Below are positions 20,939 through 30,825 of a DNA stretch of 64,000 bases, in pieces. Position 1 is the stretch's first letter. Each line of letters opens with the position of its first letter. This DNA is from Echria macrotheca (lineage: Eukaryota; Ascomycota; Sordariomycetes; Sordariales; Schizotheciaceae), in the NCBI GenBank assembly GCA_030411725.1, contig MU839840.1, forward strand, positions 992,001-1,056,000, given 5' to 3'. Both the position numbers and the translations under genes were made by a program. The notes beneath the pieces are model-generated. The model made no database searches, was not told the origin of the DNA, and worked only from the letters and a program-made list of their open reading frames with translations.

Positions 20939-23000
20939 CTATGCAAGCCCTCCAGCTGGGGAAAGTCGTCCTCGCCGTTGGAGAGCCCAATCGTTAAAAC
21001 CCGAGTGTATCCACGAAGGCAGGACATCACTGCGAAGTGGGACGAGTGCGGGAAGCGGTAGAGTCAGAAGAACCACCATGGTAAGCACAGCTCTGAGGTC
21101 AAAGTCCGTCCGTCCTGTGTCCACCCACAGGCAGATAACTGCGCCCAGGCAAACAAACAAAACACCATAAGGAGAAGAGAAATAATATATGATGCACCAG
21201 AATCCGCAGTTCAAGTAAGTAGTCATAGGAACCGATTCTCCGTCTTGGACTTGGCCATAGCTTCTGGCGGCAGCGTCGATTCTGTTGTTGATCCACCGAC
21301 TGAGTCTACTGCCCATGAATAGGCGGAAAGCATATGTAGCCCAGACGACCACAAATGCCACCAAGAAAAATGTTGTTATGGGTGGCGGGGATTCGAGCTC
21401 CTGAACCTGCATGCTGAACATGCTGGCGACGAAAGAGAGCGGTACGAACCAGAAAGCCAGAGTTGTAAGTTTGGCAACGCTCGAGGATTCCAAAAGCTGT
21501 TTGCGGGCCTCCAAGACGGAGAGTTCTGCTCTGAAGGCCTGATCAATTTCTCCGGCCCGGGTGACCACGGTCGATAGCCTTTCCCGAACCTGCGTAGCAA
21601 GCGCTAAGCATTCAGAGGAGAAGTCTGTGAGTTTATGCCGTGATGTTCCATGCCGACTTAGGTCGATAACTGTATTTCGTACGGTCGGAAGTCGCAGGTG
21701 AGCTTGAGTAAGCAACCTTCGCCATGTGCCTATCGATGCCTCAAGCTCAGACTCCTCTAAAGACAGCAGTCTAATCTCTTGCAAAGCGTTGTCAAACATG
21801 CCTGCTATCGTCATGGTATCGAAAAAGATGATCCGAAAGACCGCCTCCAGAGGGTTTACCACAGCGAGCCGTACAGGTGTTTCTGAGAGGGCATCAGGGC
21901 CCGGCAAGCACTGATTCGTCATCCAACAAAGGATATCCAAATGCGCGGTCCTCGGTTCCTGGGGGTATTCCCGTGCAGCATAGCGTTGCTGTTTCCACGT
22001 TTCTGGCTGATATGTCCATCTGAGTGCAACCTGTTCATAAGGTAAAACGGGGTCCACCACCGCTGTTTTCCGGGCGACGCTGTGATTGAAGGATGGGCGG
22101 CGAACAAATTGGGGAGACCTCAACTTCGGGAGAGGGTCCGTCAAGATGACAACTGCAGAAGAAAAACGAGGTTAGTTTCAAATGTCCCACGTTTCTCTCG
22201 AACCCACTCATCAAACTCCGTGTCTCCTTTCAATTCCCTGTAGATAGTGGCTTTCTCCTCCCAGGCCGCAGGAATGCGAGCCCTGTCGTCGTCGATGGTG
22301 TACGTTTTCCCTATCTGCCACGAATCCCGGAAAATGTTTGTTCTTTTGAAATTGTAAGGTTCTCTCGCGATCGGCTTCTCTAGGTGTCGCAAGCGCAGCC
22401 CGGGAGTCTCCGTTCCGGGATCGGCTTCCGGATTGTAGTTGCGAGACGTGAAAGGTCTTTTTCCATCATGATGCTCTCCCGGCAATCTGTTTACGGGCCG
22501 GAACCACTGAGCAGGGATGATGTGCTTGCCTAAAAGAGCCTCGATGCACTCGTTTGCTGCTGAGCGATCAAGCGAATCGCGGTTGACCCCAGAGCCCCTG
22601 AGGTGCTCGATGAAGAGGAAGGGGTCAAGATCTAACGCATGGCCAAGCAAGCTGATCAGCGCATAGGAGATGTCCTCGACAATGATCAGACGAGTGGAGA
22701 TAGCGGCATCAGGTCTCCAGAAGCCCCTGAGATGCTTGGTCTGTGATTCTTTCTGGCCCACGGGAGAGATTGCGAGCATTAACTGCATGTAAAGCCCATC
22801 ATCGTGCCGCGATATGTCGTAGCAGTATGCCGCACCGCAAACGTCGAATCTATGATGGTATGACAAGCGATACAGCCGGGAGTGTTTGGATAAATAGAGG
22901 TGATGTAGTCTGTGTCTTCTGATTCATGTTGCGGTCTCTCTTGATCAACGCCGGAGGGAACGGTTTGCGAAGTGGTGAGGGGATCGGGAAGTGCCGCCAT
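20939..23000 (-). CDS. CorA-like membrane protein (Mg2+ transporter fold), reading frame broken twice
   Basis: The C-terminal part (20939-22144) has a long helical region and then AKLTTLAFWFVPLSFVASMF with SMQ where transporters have GMN. Two or three more membrane helices follow. The middle part (22141-22866) contains SRLYRLSYHHRFD and IGKTYTIDDDRARIP, typical of fungal CorA-like proteins. The start (ATG 22998-23000, MAALPDPL) is in a different frame. One extra A in the AAA run at 22885-22887 would join DYITSIYP smoothly to KHSRLYRLSYHH. Near 22141-22180 the frame changes again. An intron end (ACTAAC, then TTTTTCTTCTGCAG) is present, but the only in-phase donor is a weak GTGGGA that would give a 38-base intron. 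It may be a decaying gene. Confidence 0.65.
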
Positions 23001-23250
23001 CGAAAGAGAGCCCGGGACGTTTAGCGGGAAGTGGCAAAGTCAAAGCAATGTTGAGTGAAATTTCGAGTGCTGGATGGAAGGAGTGATGCCGGTGAGCATC
23101 CAAGGCACAACCAGTCAGCTTGTTGGACACTGCCCGATCATTCCTGCCCAACACATCAAAACCCCCACCCCATCCTGCACTTTCAACCGAGTCCGGGTTT
23201 TCATGGAAACAGCAACTTCCGTGGAAACATAATTCCAACTGCTTGCGAAC

Positions 23251-24215
23251 ATGATGGCGCCGTCCAAGCTAAAGTTGATGCATCAATGTAAGATTTCCGG
23301 GTTCCAAAAGTCTTGCCGTTTGCTGACCCTCAACAAGACACTGCTGAGAGAATCGGGCGCGAACATGGGTTGATGATCCTCACCGCCATTTCTACAATTC
23401 TTGTTTCCATTCTGCTTGCAGGGTGCTCGTCGTCGCAAAATCTGAGCGCCGTATATGTCTTGTCGATGTACTACCAGATACCCGGTCAGACTGCTGTTGC
23501 GACGCAGCAAGGGACAAGCTCGACACATACAAACATTGCAAACATGGTCGCCACGGCGGTTGCGAATTCAACCCCAATCGAAGTCCGGGCAGGATATTTT
23601 AATCTTTGCGTCCGACGGGGTAATGACCAGTGGGAGTGCTGCCGAGATCCATCGGCTCTGCAGATTCGCCTCTCAGACGCCGACCCCCTCGGCCTGATTG
23701 GCATTGCTGGCATGTTCAGAGGCAACGTGATCTTGCCCTGGTTTCTGTATGTGCCCCAATGCAGTCGCAATGCGGTGTGCATTCGACTTCGGCCGAAGTT
23801 AATCTTCCGACTCAGCATCCTGCAAGTGGTACTGCATCTCGTCACTCTCAGTGCACTGGCGGCATTCTCTAGCTGGCACGAGGACTCTCCTGCGTTGAGT
23901 CTGTTTTCTGGCCCATCCCTTGCACGAACTGCCCAGTTTGCGTCAGGTGCGGCCGCGTTTTTCGCGCTGCTCTCGGCGCTCTGGCAGCATGCAGCGGCGT
24001 CGGCAGTGCAGGCAATCATTGGCGCAACCAGCTTTGGATATGTGGTCTCGAAAACAGGCGCCGCAGCCATGGCTATAGGCTGGATCTCCTATTTCTTGCT
24101 CCTATTCGTGTTCTTTGTCATTTTGATGATGAGGAGATATTGGCAAAATCTGAACCTGCCAGCTTGTTCAAGTGACCTCGGCATGTTTAGGAGCAAACAG
24201 ATGGGTGACAATTGA
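23251..24215 (+). CDS. Fig1-family membrane protein (Ca2+ regulator and membrane fusion)
   Basis: Two exons, 23251-23287 and 23338-24215, give 304 residues. The frame of the main exon has no ATG before Met21, but a 50-base intron (GTAAGA donor, GCTGACC branch, AAG end) joins it to a short ATG exon. The topology is that of Fig1: a first helix (MILTAISTILVSILLAGC), an extracellular loop with AGYFNLCVRRGNDQWECC (the G-Y-F-x-L-C motif with paired cysteines), then three further helices. Yeast Fig1 supports Ca2+ entry and membrane fusion during mating. The start is divergent from the CorA-like gene 250 bases away. Confidence 0.82.
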
Positions 24216-24378
24216 CCCGGCAGCAGCTTGACACACTAAACCTGGGCTGAAGCTAAGGCTGTGTTTGCATGTGGTGTCCAGCGGCTAAGCAGAATGAATA
24301 GTTCGTTGTGCAGCGGTCTGGGCAGTAGTCTTGGGAGTATGTTGCAGGATCCAGTCGGTTAGGTAACAAAGCCACAAG

Positions 24379-24384
24379 TATAAA
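24379..24384 (+). promoter_or_regulatory. TATA box of the small secreted protein gene
   Basis: TATAAA, 115 bases upstream of the ATG at 24499. Confidence 0.4.
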
Positions 24385-24498
24385 CTCCGGCCGACAGTCG
24401 CTCATTTCGTCTTGAACTGTCCTCATAATGCGAATTTTTACGCCGTCCAAGCCCCTAAAGACAGCCGAGTCATCAGATCCGTCTACTCTGCCACTACC

Positions 24499-24750
24499 AT
24501 GAAGATCTTCCGACTATTCCTCGTCCTCACCGGGCTCACAACAGCTGTCCCTCGACTTCGCGACCCCGTCCCCGGTGTTCCCGGCCTGAACGAGACCCTT
24601 GGCAACGTAGCCGCCGTCCAGCACGTCAGGACGATTCTTTCCAACATGCACCCCGAGCTCACCGAGGCCGAGATCCGAATCGGTATTCGGGAGTATCTCC
24701 ACGCCGTCAATGAACTCGCCAGCGAGATCCAGGTCAGATCAGTTCCTTGA
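24499..24750 (+). CDS. Small secreted protein
   Basis: An 83-residue frame starting MKIFRLFLVLTGLTTAVP, a clear signal peptide with a cut near TTA-VP. The mature part is about 65 residues, helical and cysteine-free (NVAAVQHVRTILSNM, ELTEAEIRIGIREYL). CAG|GTCAGA at the end could be a donor, so the last five residues may belong to an intron and more exons may follow. The ATG context (CTACCATG) is good. Fungal small secreted proteins include host-interaction effectors, but nothing here shows that. No family recognised. Confidence 0.6.
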   Translation: MKIFRLFLVLTGLTTAVPRLRDPVPGVPGLNETLGNVAAVQHVRTILSNMHPELTEAEIRIGIREYLHAVNELASEIQVRSVP

Positions 24751-24909
24751 AAATGTTCTTATCCACGACCAGAAGAACAACCACATACACGACTACACAC
24801 TACTACACACGCCCATGTTCACGACCACACGCACACGCCAAAGAGAATTAAAATAAAACGGGAAGAACATGAAGGCACCCAAAGCTAATATCAACCCGCT
24901 GAATAGGAA

Positions 24910-25161
24910 CTAACGGCCGAGGGCGTCGAAGTAACAACGCCATTCATGACGCTCGCGCAGTCGGCGTTCAATTCCCGAGGGAGGTGCTGCCGGAAATGCG
25001 AGAGCTGTTGGCACGCCGTCGTCACCTTCGGCTGGTGTTGTTTCGCCAAGGTCAAGACCAAGAGCAGCGCCGATCTGACGATTGGGAATGACGGTGTAGG
25101 GTACAAAATCGGATGGACGAATGAGCACTGATGACCCATGTGGTTCATTTTTGCGGCGCAT
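24910..25161 (-). CDS. Possible small hypothetical protein
   Basis: An 83-residue frame, MRRKNEPHGSS..., with balanced hydrophilic composition and a charged end (GIERRLRERHEWRCYFDALGR region). It looks more protein-like than the neighbouring shadow frames, but it has no recognisable domain, signal peptide or promoter. It could be a 3' exon or gene remnant. Confidence 0.3.
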   Translation of the reverse strand: MRRKNEPHGSSVLIRPSDFVPYTVIPNRQIGAALGLDLGETTPAEGDDGVPTALAFPAAPPSGIERRLRERHEWRCYFDALGR

Positions 25162-25369
25162 ATAACAGGTACCTTGGAACTATCCGTAGTTCTTGCCGGT
25201 TTAACAGGCCTTTGAGGATTGGAGGACAAGGGGGTTCAGGGGTTCAAGTTTTTCAAATCATTCGTAATATGTACTTGACAAAAGAAATATTATACAGAGT
25301 CCATGGGTTTTTATGTAATGATTGTGCAGGCTTTTTCTCCCTCTCCTAAAGCTCGTCATGATCATCAGA

Positions 25370-26266
25370 TCAAAGCTCATCTTTTGCCGTCTTGCCCTCC
25401 TCCAACTTTGTGCTCTCCTCTGTCTTGGGCGCCTCCTTCTTTTCAGCATCCGGCTTCGCCTTGAGAACCTGCGCCTTGACGGTGAACTCGATATCCCGCT
25501 TATTGTGCGCCCGCTTCGCCCGGGTCTTGTCGACCGGGTACGCCACGACGGCGCCATCCGCCAGGTCGGGGCTGTACTTGGCCAGGTCCAGAAGTGTATC
25601 TTTTCGATCAGTTAGCACGATCTCTCGTTTCCGGGTTTCAGACCACTGCTTACCGGCACAATCGCTCTCCTCGCCGACCCACAGCGGCAACACCTCGTAG
25701 AGAGCGCCTGGCGCAAACAAGACCGTCTTCTTCTCGTCGAGCTCCCGCAGCTCCGGGGGGATGGGCATCTCAGACACAGGAACCGTGTCCGCAGCCTTTG
25801 CCCCCGCCGGCGGCTTCTGATAAACAACAAACAGACCCTTCATCTTGCTCTCGGGATCGCGCTCCTGCGCCTCGATCCACTCGCGCACCTTGACGGGCAC
25901 ATCGGCGTACTCCATCTGCAGCAGGTTGCGATCGTAGCCGTGCGGGTCAATGCCGTCCCAGCTGCCGGGATACTGGCGGTTCTCAAACACCTTCTTCAGC
26001 GCGTCCATGTAGGGTGACAAGCCGAGCGGCGGCTCCTCCGAGATGTCGTCGAGCAGGTATTCCTTGGCCTGGAATGTCTTCTCGGCCGTGCAGGGCGTCT
26101 CGAACTGCGCCAGGTTCGACTCGGCCGCGAACGGGTTCTTCCACTTCCAGTCGGCGAGGCGCTCGGGCTTGCCCTTGGGACGGACGGGCTTGCCGGGTGC
26201 GGGAGGGCCCATGGCGGTGGCCACGGAGGCCAGACAGGCTGCGGAGAGCCAGGCCTCGAGCTTCAT
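25370..26266 (-). CDS. Secretory-pathway protein ending in KDEL
   Basis: The N-terminus MKLEAWLSAACLASVATA is a signal peptide and the last four residues are KDEL, the ER-retrieval signal, so an ER-lumen resident is predicted. Two exons, 25654-26266 and 25370-25599, give 280 residues. The 54-base intron (GTAAGC donor, GCTAACTG branch, AAAAG end) is a multiple of three without a stop, so an unspliced reading gives 298 residues. Readable segments: LADWKWKNPFAAESNLAQF, WDGIDPHGYDRNLLQMEY, PPELRELDEKKTVLFAPGA. The acidic, lysine-rich tail precedes KDEL. I do not recognise an enzyme family. A TATATA lies at 26351. Confidence 0.8.
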   Translation of the reverse strand: MKLEAWLSAACLASVATAMGPPAPGKPVRPKGKPERLADWKWKNPFAAESNLAQFETPCTAEKTFQAKEYLLDDISEEPPLGLSPYMDALKKVFENRQYPGSWDGIDPHGYDRNLLQMEYADVPVKVREWIEAQERDPESKMKGLFVVYQKPPAGAKAADTVPVSEMPIPPELRELDEKKTVLFAPGALYEVLPLWVGEESDCAGKQWSETRKREIVLTDRKDTLLDLAKYSPDLADGAVVAYPVDKTRAKRAHNKRDIEFTVKAQVLKAKPDAEKKEAPKTEESTKLEEGKTAKDEL

Positions 26267-27201
26267 GATGTCGAAAAATGGAAGAGATGTTAATGGATGG
26301 ACGGGCGGGACGACAAGGAGGAGGAGGAGGAGGGCGGGAAGCTGTCAAAGTATATAGCGGGAAGCGATCTGGCCTCCATGGTAATTATTTCGTGCCGGGA
26401 AGCTTCGCCCGCGAACGCTGTGCTGTCCTTCGGAGTCGTCTTCCGCATTTCCGCTTTTGATGAAGCTCCGTAGGAACGGTTGGAGATTGGGGAGCGATTT
26501 GGGGTTCATGCACGCAACCGAGGTGGAGAATGTCAATTGGTAGTGGGGATTGCGGGGAAGCTTAAGGGGTTTAGCGGCCCGCTACCGCAGGTGTCCACTG
26601 AATACGACTCCACCGCACAAGATCCACAAAACCTTGAACAAAAAGGCAAAAAAAAACATACAACACCAGGGATTCGCTGGTCGTCACCGACCCAACTACT
26701 AGTCTGGCCCTCATTGGCTTATCTATGGGAGAGCGGACGGGATCCCGAGTTTTCCAATGGGTATGGTCGTATGTGCTAGGTCAGTGCCAGAGAGGAGTCT
26801 ATAAACCAGACCCAGCCGCGAACAAGGAAATATCTCGCCCTCGCAAGAGGATATTCGTCCACAACGGGGTATTGGAGCTTGGATGAAAGAATCATGAGGT
26901 AACCCTAGTGGTAGTCTGCCTATAGGGACTAATTCGAGATAGTAGAACGTTGAACCATATATCAATGTCTATCCGGCTCCTTTCAATGTTCTGTTCACCC
27001 AAGAGAATCCAGCTAAGCTTCGGGAAGCACAGAAGTCGTCTGATAAGATATGCCACAGGGCCAGTCCAATCTTCAAATCAGAACCGAGAAAACCCCACCC
27101 CGTCGTCTAATTTACAGAGGTATCTATTCAGACCCGCAGACTCCCACAGCTCCTACCCACATTACACGCTGAGTGACAAAAAATAGGCCCCAAGTCCACA
27201 A
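26267..27201. other. 935-base intergenic region
   Basis: Contains the promoter of the KDEL protein (TATATA at 26351-26356 on the minus strand) and the 3' region of the P/Q-rich gene. No gene seen. Confidence 0.35.
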
Positions 27202-27894
27202 TCACATCACAACACACAAACAGCAAGCAGCACAAGCACCACAGCAAGCACCGCAAGCCCCACCCGCCGCAGCGCCCCCAGCAGCCGCTCCTCCCGCCGC
27301 CGCCGCCGCCGTCCCCCCGCCGCCCTGCGGTCCCGCCTGCACCACCACGACATGCGACTGCTGCACCGGCGGCTTCTCGCCCCCCTGCTGGGGCATCTGC
27401 ATCGGATACCCGTACCCGCCCATAGGCTGGAACTGAGGCTGCTGGGGCATGAAGCCCTGCGGCGGCGCCATGACGTACACGGGCTGTCCGTCCGGGCCGG
27501 GCTGGACGGTGTACATCGGCTGCATGCCGGGCATCATGCCCGCCGGTCCCGGCGTGGGCGGGCTGGTCGGGGGCACGAACGGCGCGGCGCCCGTGGATTG
27601 CGGCGACATGGGGCTTATTGGGTCCTGCTGCGGCGGGTATGGTTGCGGCGGGTAGCCGTATGCCGGCTGCTGCGGACCTCCTTGCTGCGGATGTTGTGGG
27701 TAGAAGGGCTGTGGTTGTGGTTGTTGTGATTGCTGCTGGGCGCCTCCTCCGCCGACGGTCGCGTACGCCGGCGGGGCGGGCGAGCCCGGGTTCGCTGTGG
27801 GAAGAGTGGGAAAGGGAAAGCCTTGCGGTGGTGATGGACCGCCTGTGGCCAGTGGCGGTGCCTGGGCATAGTGGTTTTGATTTTCGGTCCCCAT
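27202..27894 (-). CDS. P/Q/G-rich protein with a cysteine-rich, CaaX-ending tail
   Basis: A single-exon protein of 230 residues starting MGTENQNHYAQAPP. Most is proline-, glutamine- and glycine-rich with PQQ, YPPQ and QPMG repeats, certainly disordered. The last 40 residues are an Ala/Gly run followed by CGACCGACAACCLCVVM. This resembles the CYSTM-type membrane module and also ends in CVVM, a good farnesylation box; the clustered cysteines are candidate palmitoylation sites. A peripheral, lipid-anchored protein at a membrane is the likely picture. The upstream HVVVVQAGPQ is a short hydrophobic strand. Function unknown. Confidence 0.8.
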   Translation of the reverse strand: MGTENQNHYAQAPPLATGGPSPPQGFPFPTLPTANPGSPAPPAYATVGGGGAQQQSQQPQPQPFYPQHPQQGGPQQPAYGYPPQPYPPQQDPISPMSPQSTGAAPFVPPTSPPTPGPAGMMPGMQPMYTVQPGPDGQPVYVMAPPQGFMPQQPQFQPMGGYGYPMQMPQQGGEKPPVQQSHVVVVQAGPQGGGGTAAAAAGGAAAGGAAAGGACGACCGACAACCLCVVM

Positions 27895-29193
27895 GTTTCC
27901 TTTCCTATAGACTTTTTTGTGATCGGATTTTGACGGTTTTCCAGAATTAGGACGAGGAGAGAAAAGACGGGGCGCGACTGGGGAGACCAGGCTTTTAGGT
28001 CAGGACCCTTCCTGCGTACGGAAAAGCGCCGCAGCCTCCAGGGGTCCGCGTTGGTGTGGTACCAGTTTGGAAATGGGACAGCCCCCCTGGCCGGCGGTTT
28101 AGATTCAAGACCGTGGATTGGACGCGCGCTGGTGAGCGTGTAGCGGGCTCTGGTCGTCATTGGCGGGTGCTAGACGCGCTGCATGCGGCTGAGCTGGTGG
28201 CGTCGGTAATCTGCCCAGCTCGTTCCCGTCGTATCCATCCCCCTGCAGACGTGTTTCGCCCACAGCCTGATGCTTGATCCGGATCTCTAAAAAGCGACTG
28301 TAGCAGCTGAGTTCTTGGCAGCCCTAGAATTGGGAACGGAGGTGCTGTACTTTATAGCCGTCTGCGAGAGAATGGGGTCTTCACCACCCGCCAAGACCGA
28401 AAGACACACATGAGATATATCCATGGGGTGGTGGGGTATCTACAGGTAGCTATGCCTGCGGGCCAGAGCCTGGTCACGCACAGTCGCAGTGATGAAACGG
28501 TGATTCCTTATCTCTCCCATGTAACCCAGACAGTGGGCTGCGAGACAGTGATTGCGATATCCCGAGTCTGCGTCTTTGACCGGACCTGATTATTACCGGG
28601 CAGCACCTGACAAACAACGCATATAAAACTTCAGCCATCCCTTGTGAGAACTACCTTAAGTAGTGCAGAACCCAGAGTCTATCGGTTCGACCTCGGGGCG
28701 GTCAAAACAGTGTCCTTATAGGTAGAGGTGTGGCTACCGCCGGTTCCGATGCTGCAGAAGGCCCGTCTGATGCAGCTGGTATTGCAGCCTTGGAATGCTA
28801 GTCTAATGCCAGAAACCCTAGTACCTTATCTAAGGTAGACAGCATATACGAGAAATGTGCCTAATGTTTGGTACTGCAAAAGCATGTCTCATCTGTGGAA
28901 CGGGTATCTAGTTGCTTCTCAAATAAGCCCAATAACCACCGCCAGTCATGTGCTCATCGAACATGTTATACATAAGGGGTAAGACAACCCCGACGTAGCC
29001 TTCTTGACCAGCCAGAAAGACTTGGGTATCTCGTGCTGTAGTCCGTCTCTATTCCCGTCTTCCGTTCAAACTTCACCCCTCGTACGCCATAGCGCCGTCA
29101 CGCTCTTCAATCCATCCATACCATGCCCAATTATACGCGCAAGAACGCAGGAAAAAGCGACATATACCACACATCATGCCTTGCCGTGCTCCT
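27895..29193. other. 1.3 kb intergenic region
   Basis: Promoter of the P/Q-rich gene on the left, downstream region of the RING gene on the right. No gene or repeat recognised. Confidence 0.35.
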
Positions 29194-29939
29194 CTAATCG
29201 ACACCGCTCCGAGGTAGACCCATCCCCGCTGGATCTCCCAGCGCCCGTAACGCAGATGCAAATTCGGGATAAGCCAGAGCTCTTGGTGGCCTCTTCGGGA
29301 GAGCCGATGGCGGTATGTAGCACGCCATACACAGCGGACATGTAGTGTGATGTTTGAGCAGCCACTTGTTGATGCACTCGGCGTGGAAAATGTGGTGACA
29401 TTGCAGGCAGCGGACCATGCTGTCTTCTTTGAACGTTTCGAGGCAGATTACGCTACCATCCTATTAGTTCTTAAACTAGGCGCAGCCGGGACATGGCATG
29501 CAAGGACTAGATTTCGAAACGTACCATTCGACTGATTGTCCGGCCTGGTCCGGGGGTATATCGTCGAGCTTCCCACTCGATTTCAGCTTGCTATACTTCA
29601 TCGCTGGAGCCAACGACTCCAGCGCATCGATAGTCTGGGCCTGGGTCTGCGGGTCATCGGCCCTCCGCCGTACAAAAGCATACTCGGGATCGCCAGCCGT
29701 AGGCGCGCTGTCCGGGCTGCTCCTGAGGATGAGGAATCGTCTTGGGAAAATAATTAGGAATTCACTCAGGATACCATCGAACAAGACGGAGCTTACACGA
29801 TCACAATCATGATGGCGATGATGAGCATCGACCCGACCAGGACGATGACAGCGATCCAGTCGGGTGGTGGTTTGAATTCGGAGCTGGCGGTCTCCGAAGG
29901 AGTGATGGGCGGCATGGCCGCTACACTGGCAGTCGACAT
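29194..29939 (-). CDS. Membrane-anchored RING-H2 protein, probable E3 ubiquitin ligase
   Basis: Three exons, 29797-29939, 29525-29740 and 29194-29452, give 205 residues. The first exon encodes a Ser/Thr/Pro N-terminus and one membrane helix (WIAVIVLVGSMLIIAIMIVIV region). The second encodes a linker. Splicing the second intron (GTACGT ... GGTAG) creates VECVICLETF, completing the RING: C-x2-C, then CLQCHHIFHAECINKWLLKHHTTCPLC, a full C3H2C3 set. Such proteins pass ubiquitin to membrane or organelle substrates. The short tail after the RING has no known motif. The first ATG is the only one before the helix. Confidence 0.9.
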
Positions 29940-30825
29940 CGCGAGGTTGATTGATAATGATTTTATTTTACAATGGGTCTCAGCGTTGGCTTTGAAACAT
30001 CTTGATCGTCATAACAACTTCTAATGGTCTAGCGGATGCATGGCGGCCCGTTGACATTTTATGTCTCGAGATCGTCTGCAGAAACGACATTCCGAATGAT
30101 ATCCGCTTTCCAATCCATATGATCCAAGACTGAGTAATCTGGAGATGAGCTCGTCACGGGGTTTGCTGCAGCCAACGGCGACAATTGGCTGACAAGTGGA
30201 TTTGCATGTCTGGTGGTCTGATTCTGGCGCAACCCGGGTCGCGGCTTGAGAGTGCATTGCCGAAGCCGGCCCGCAGCGAAAACCGCCGGCTGGACTCAAA
30301 GCCTGCCCCTCTACTATGTAGGGCCAGGAAAGAGCACCCCAGACAAGATGGAAGGCACGCATGGGTCCAGCGCCTGTATTTAGCCAGGGCCAGAGGGCCA
30401 TCTCCTCTTCTACAAAACAAGCATCATTACTCCACTTCTTCAACTAGTTCCATTCCATTTCAAGTGCCCATGTGTTCGCCTCTGAAATTCAAGGCTCTCT
30501 CAGCCCCCTCTTCAGGTACATGGCCCGCCCGGACGAGCCATACGAGAATGTCTTTGGCTCTTTTCTGTTTCTGTGATTTGTTGCTCCGCAGCCATGCATC
30601 GGGCCTCCATTCTTGGACCAACGCAGGACTTAGCGCTGCGAAACTCAACTTATACCCAGGCTGTGCACGAAGGGGGACCATCATGGCATCGACATAAGAG
30701 CGAGACAAGCCTGATGCCCCGGGCCTCTCATTCTCTCCTTTCAAGAGAAACAGAGTCGAAACTAACATTCCCCCACTGTAAGAATAACATCTATCCAGCG
30801 GGCAGGAACCGTTCACAGTGACGAC
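29940..30825. other. 886-base intergenic region
   Basis: Promoter region of the Ca2+-ATPase. Contains the first copy of a dispersed repeat (core 30374-30423). No gene seen. Confidence 0.4.
30374..30423. repeat. Dispersed repeat, copy 1
   Basis: A 50-base core that begins CTGTATTTAGCCAG and ends TTCTACAAAACAAGCA, matched with a few changes and a one-base gap at 59635-59683. Weaker similarity (GGAAAGAGCAC versus GGAAGGAGCAC) extends about 50 bases upstream in both copies. Probably a fragment of an interspersed element; its family is unknown. Confidence 0.6.
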
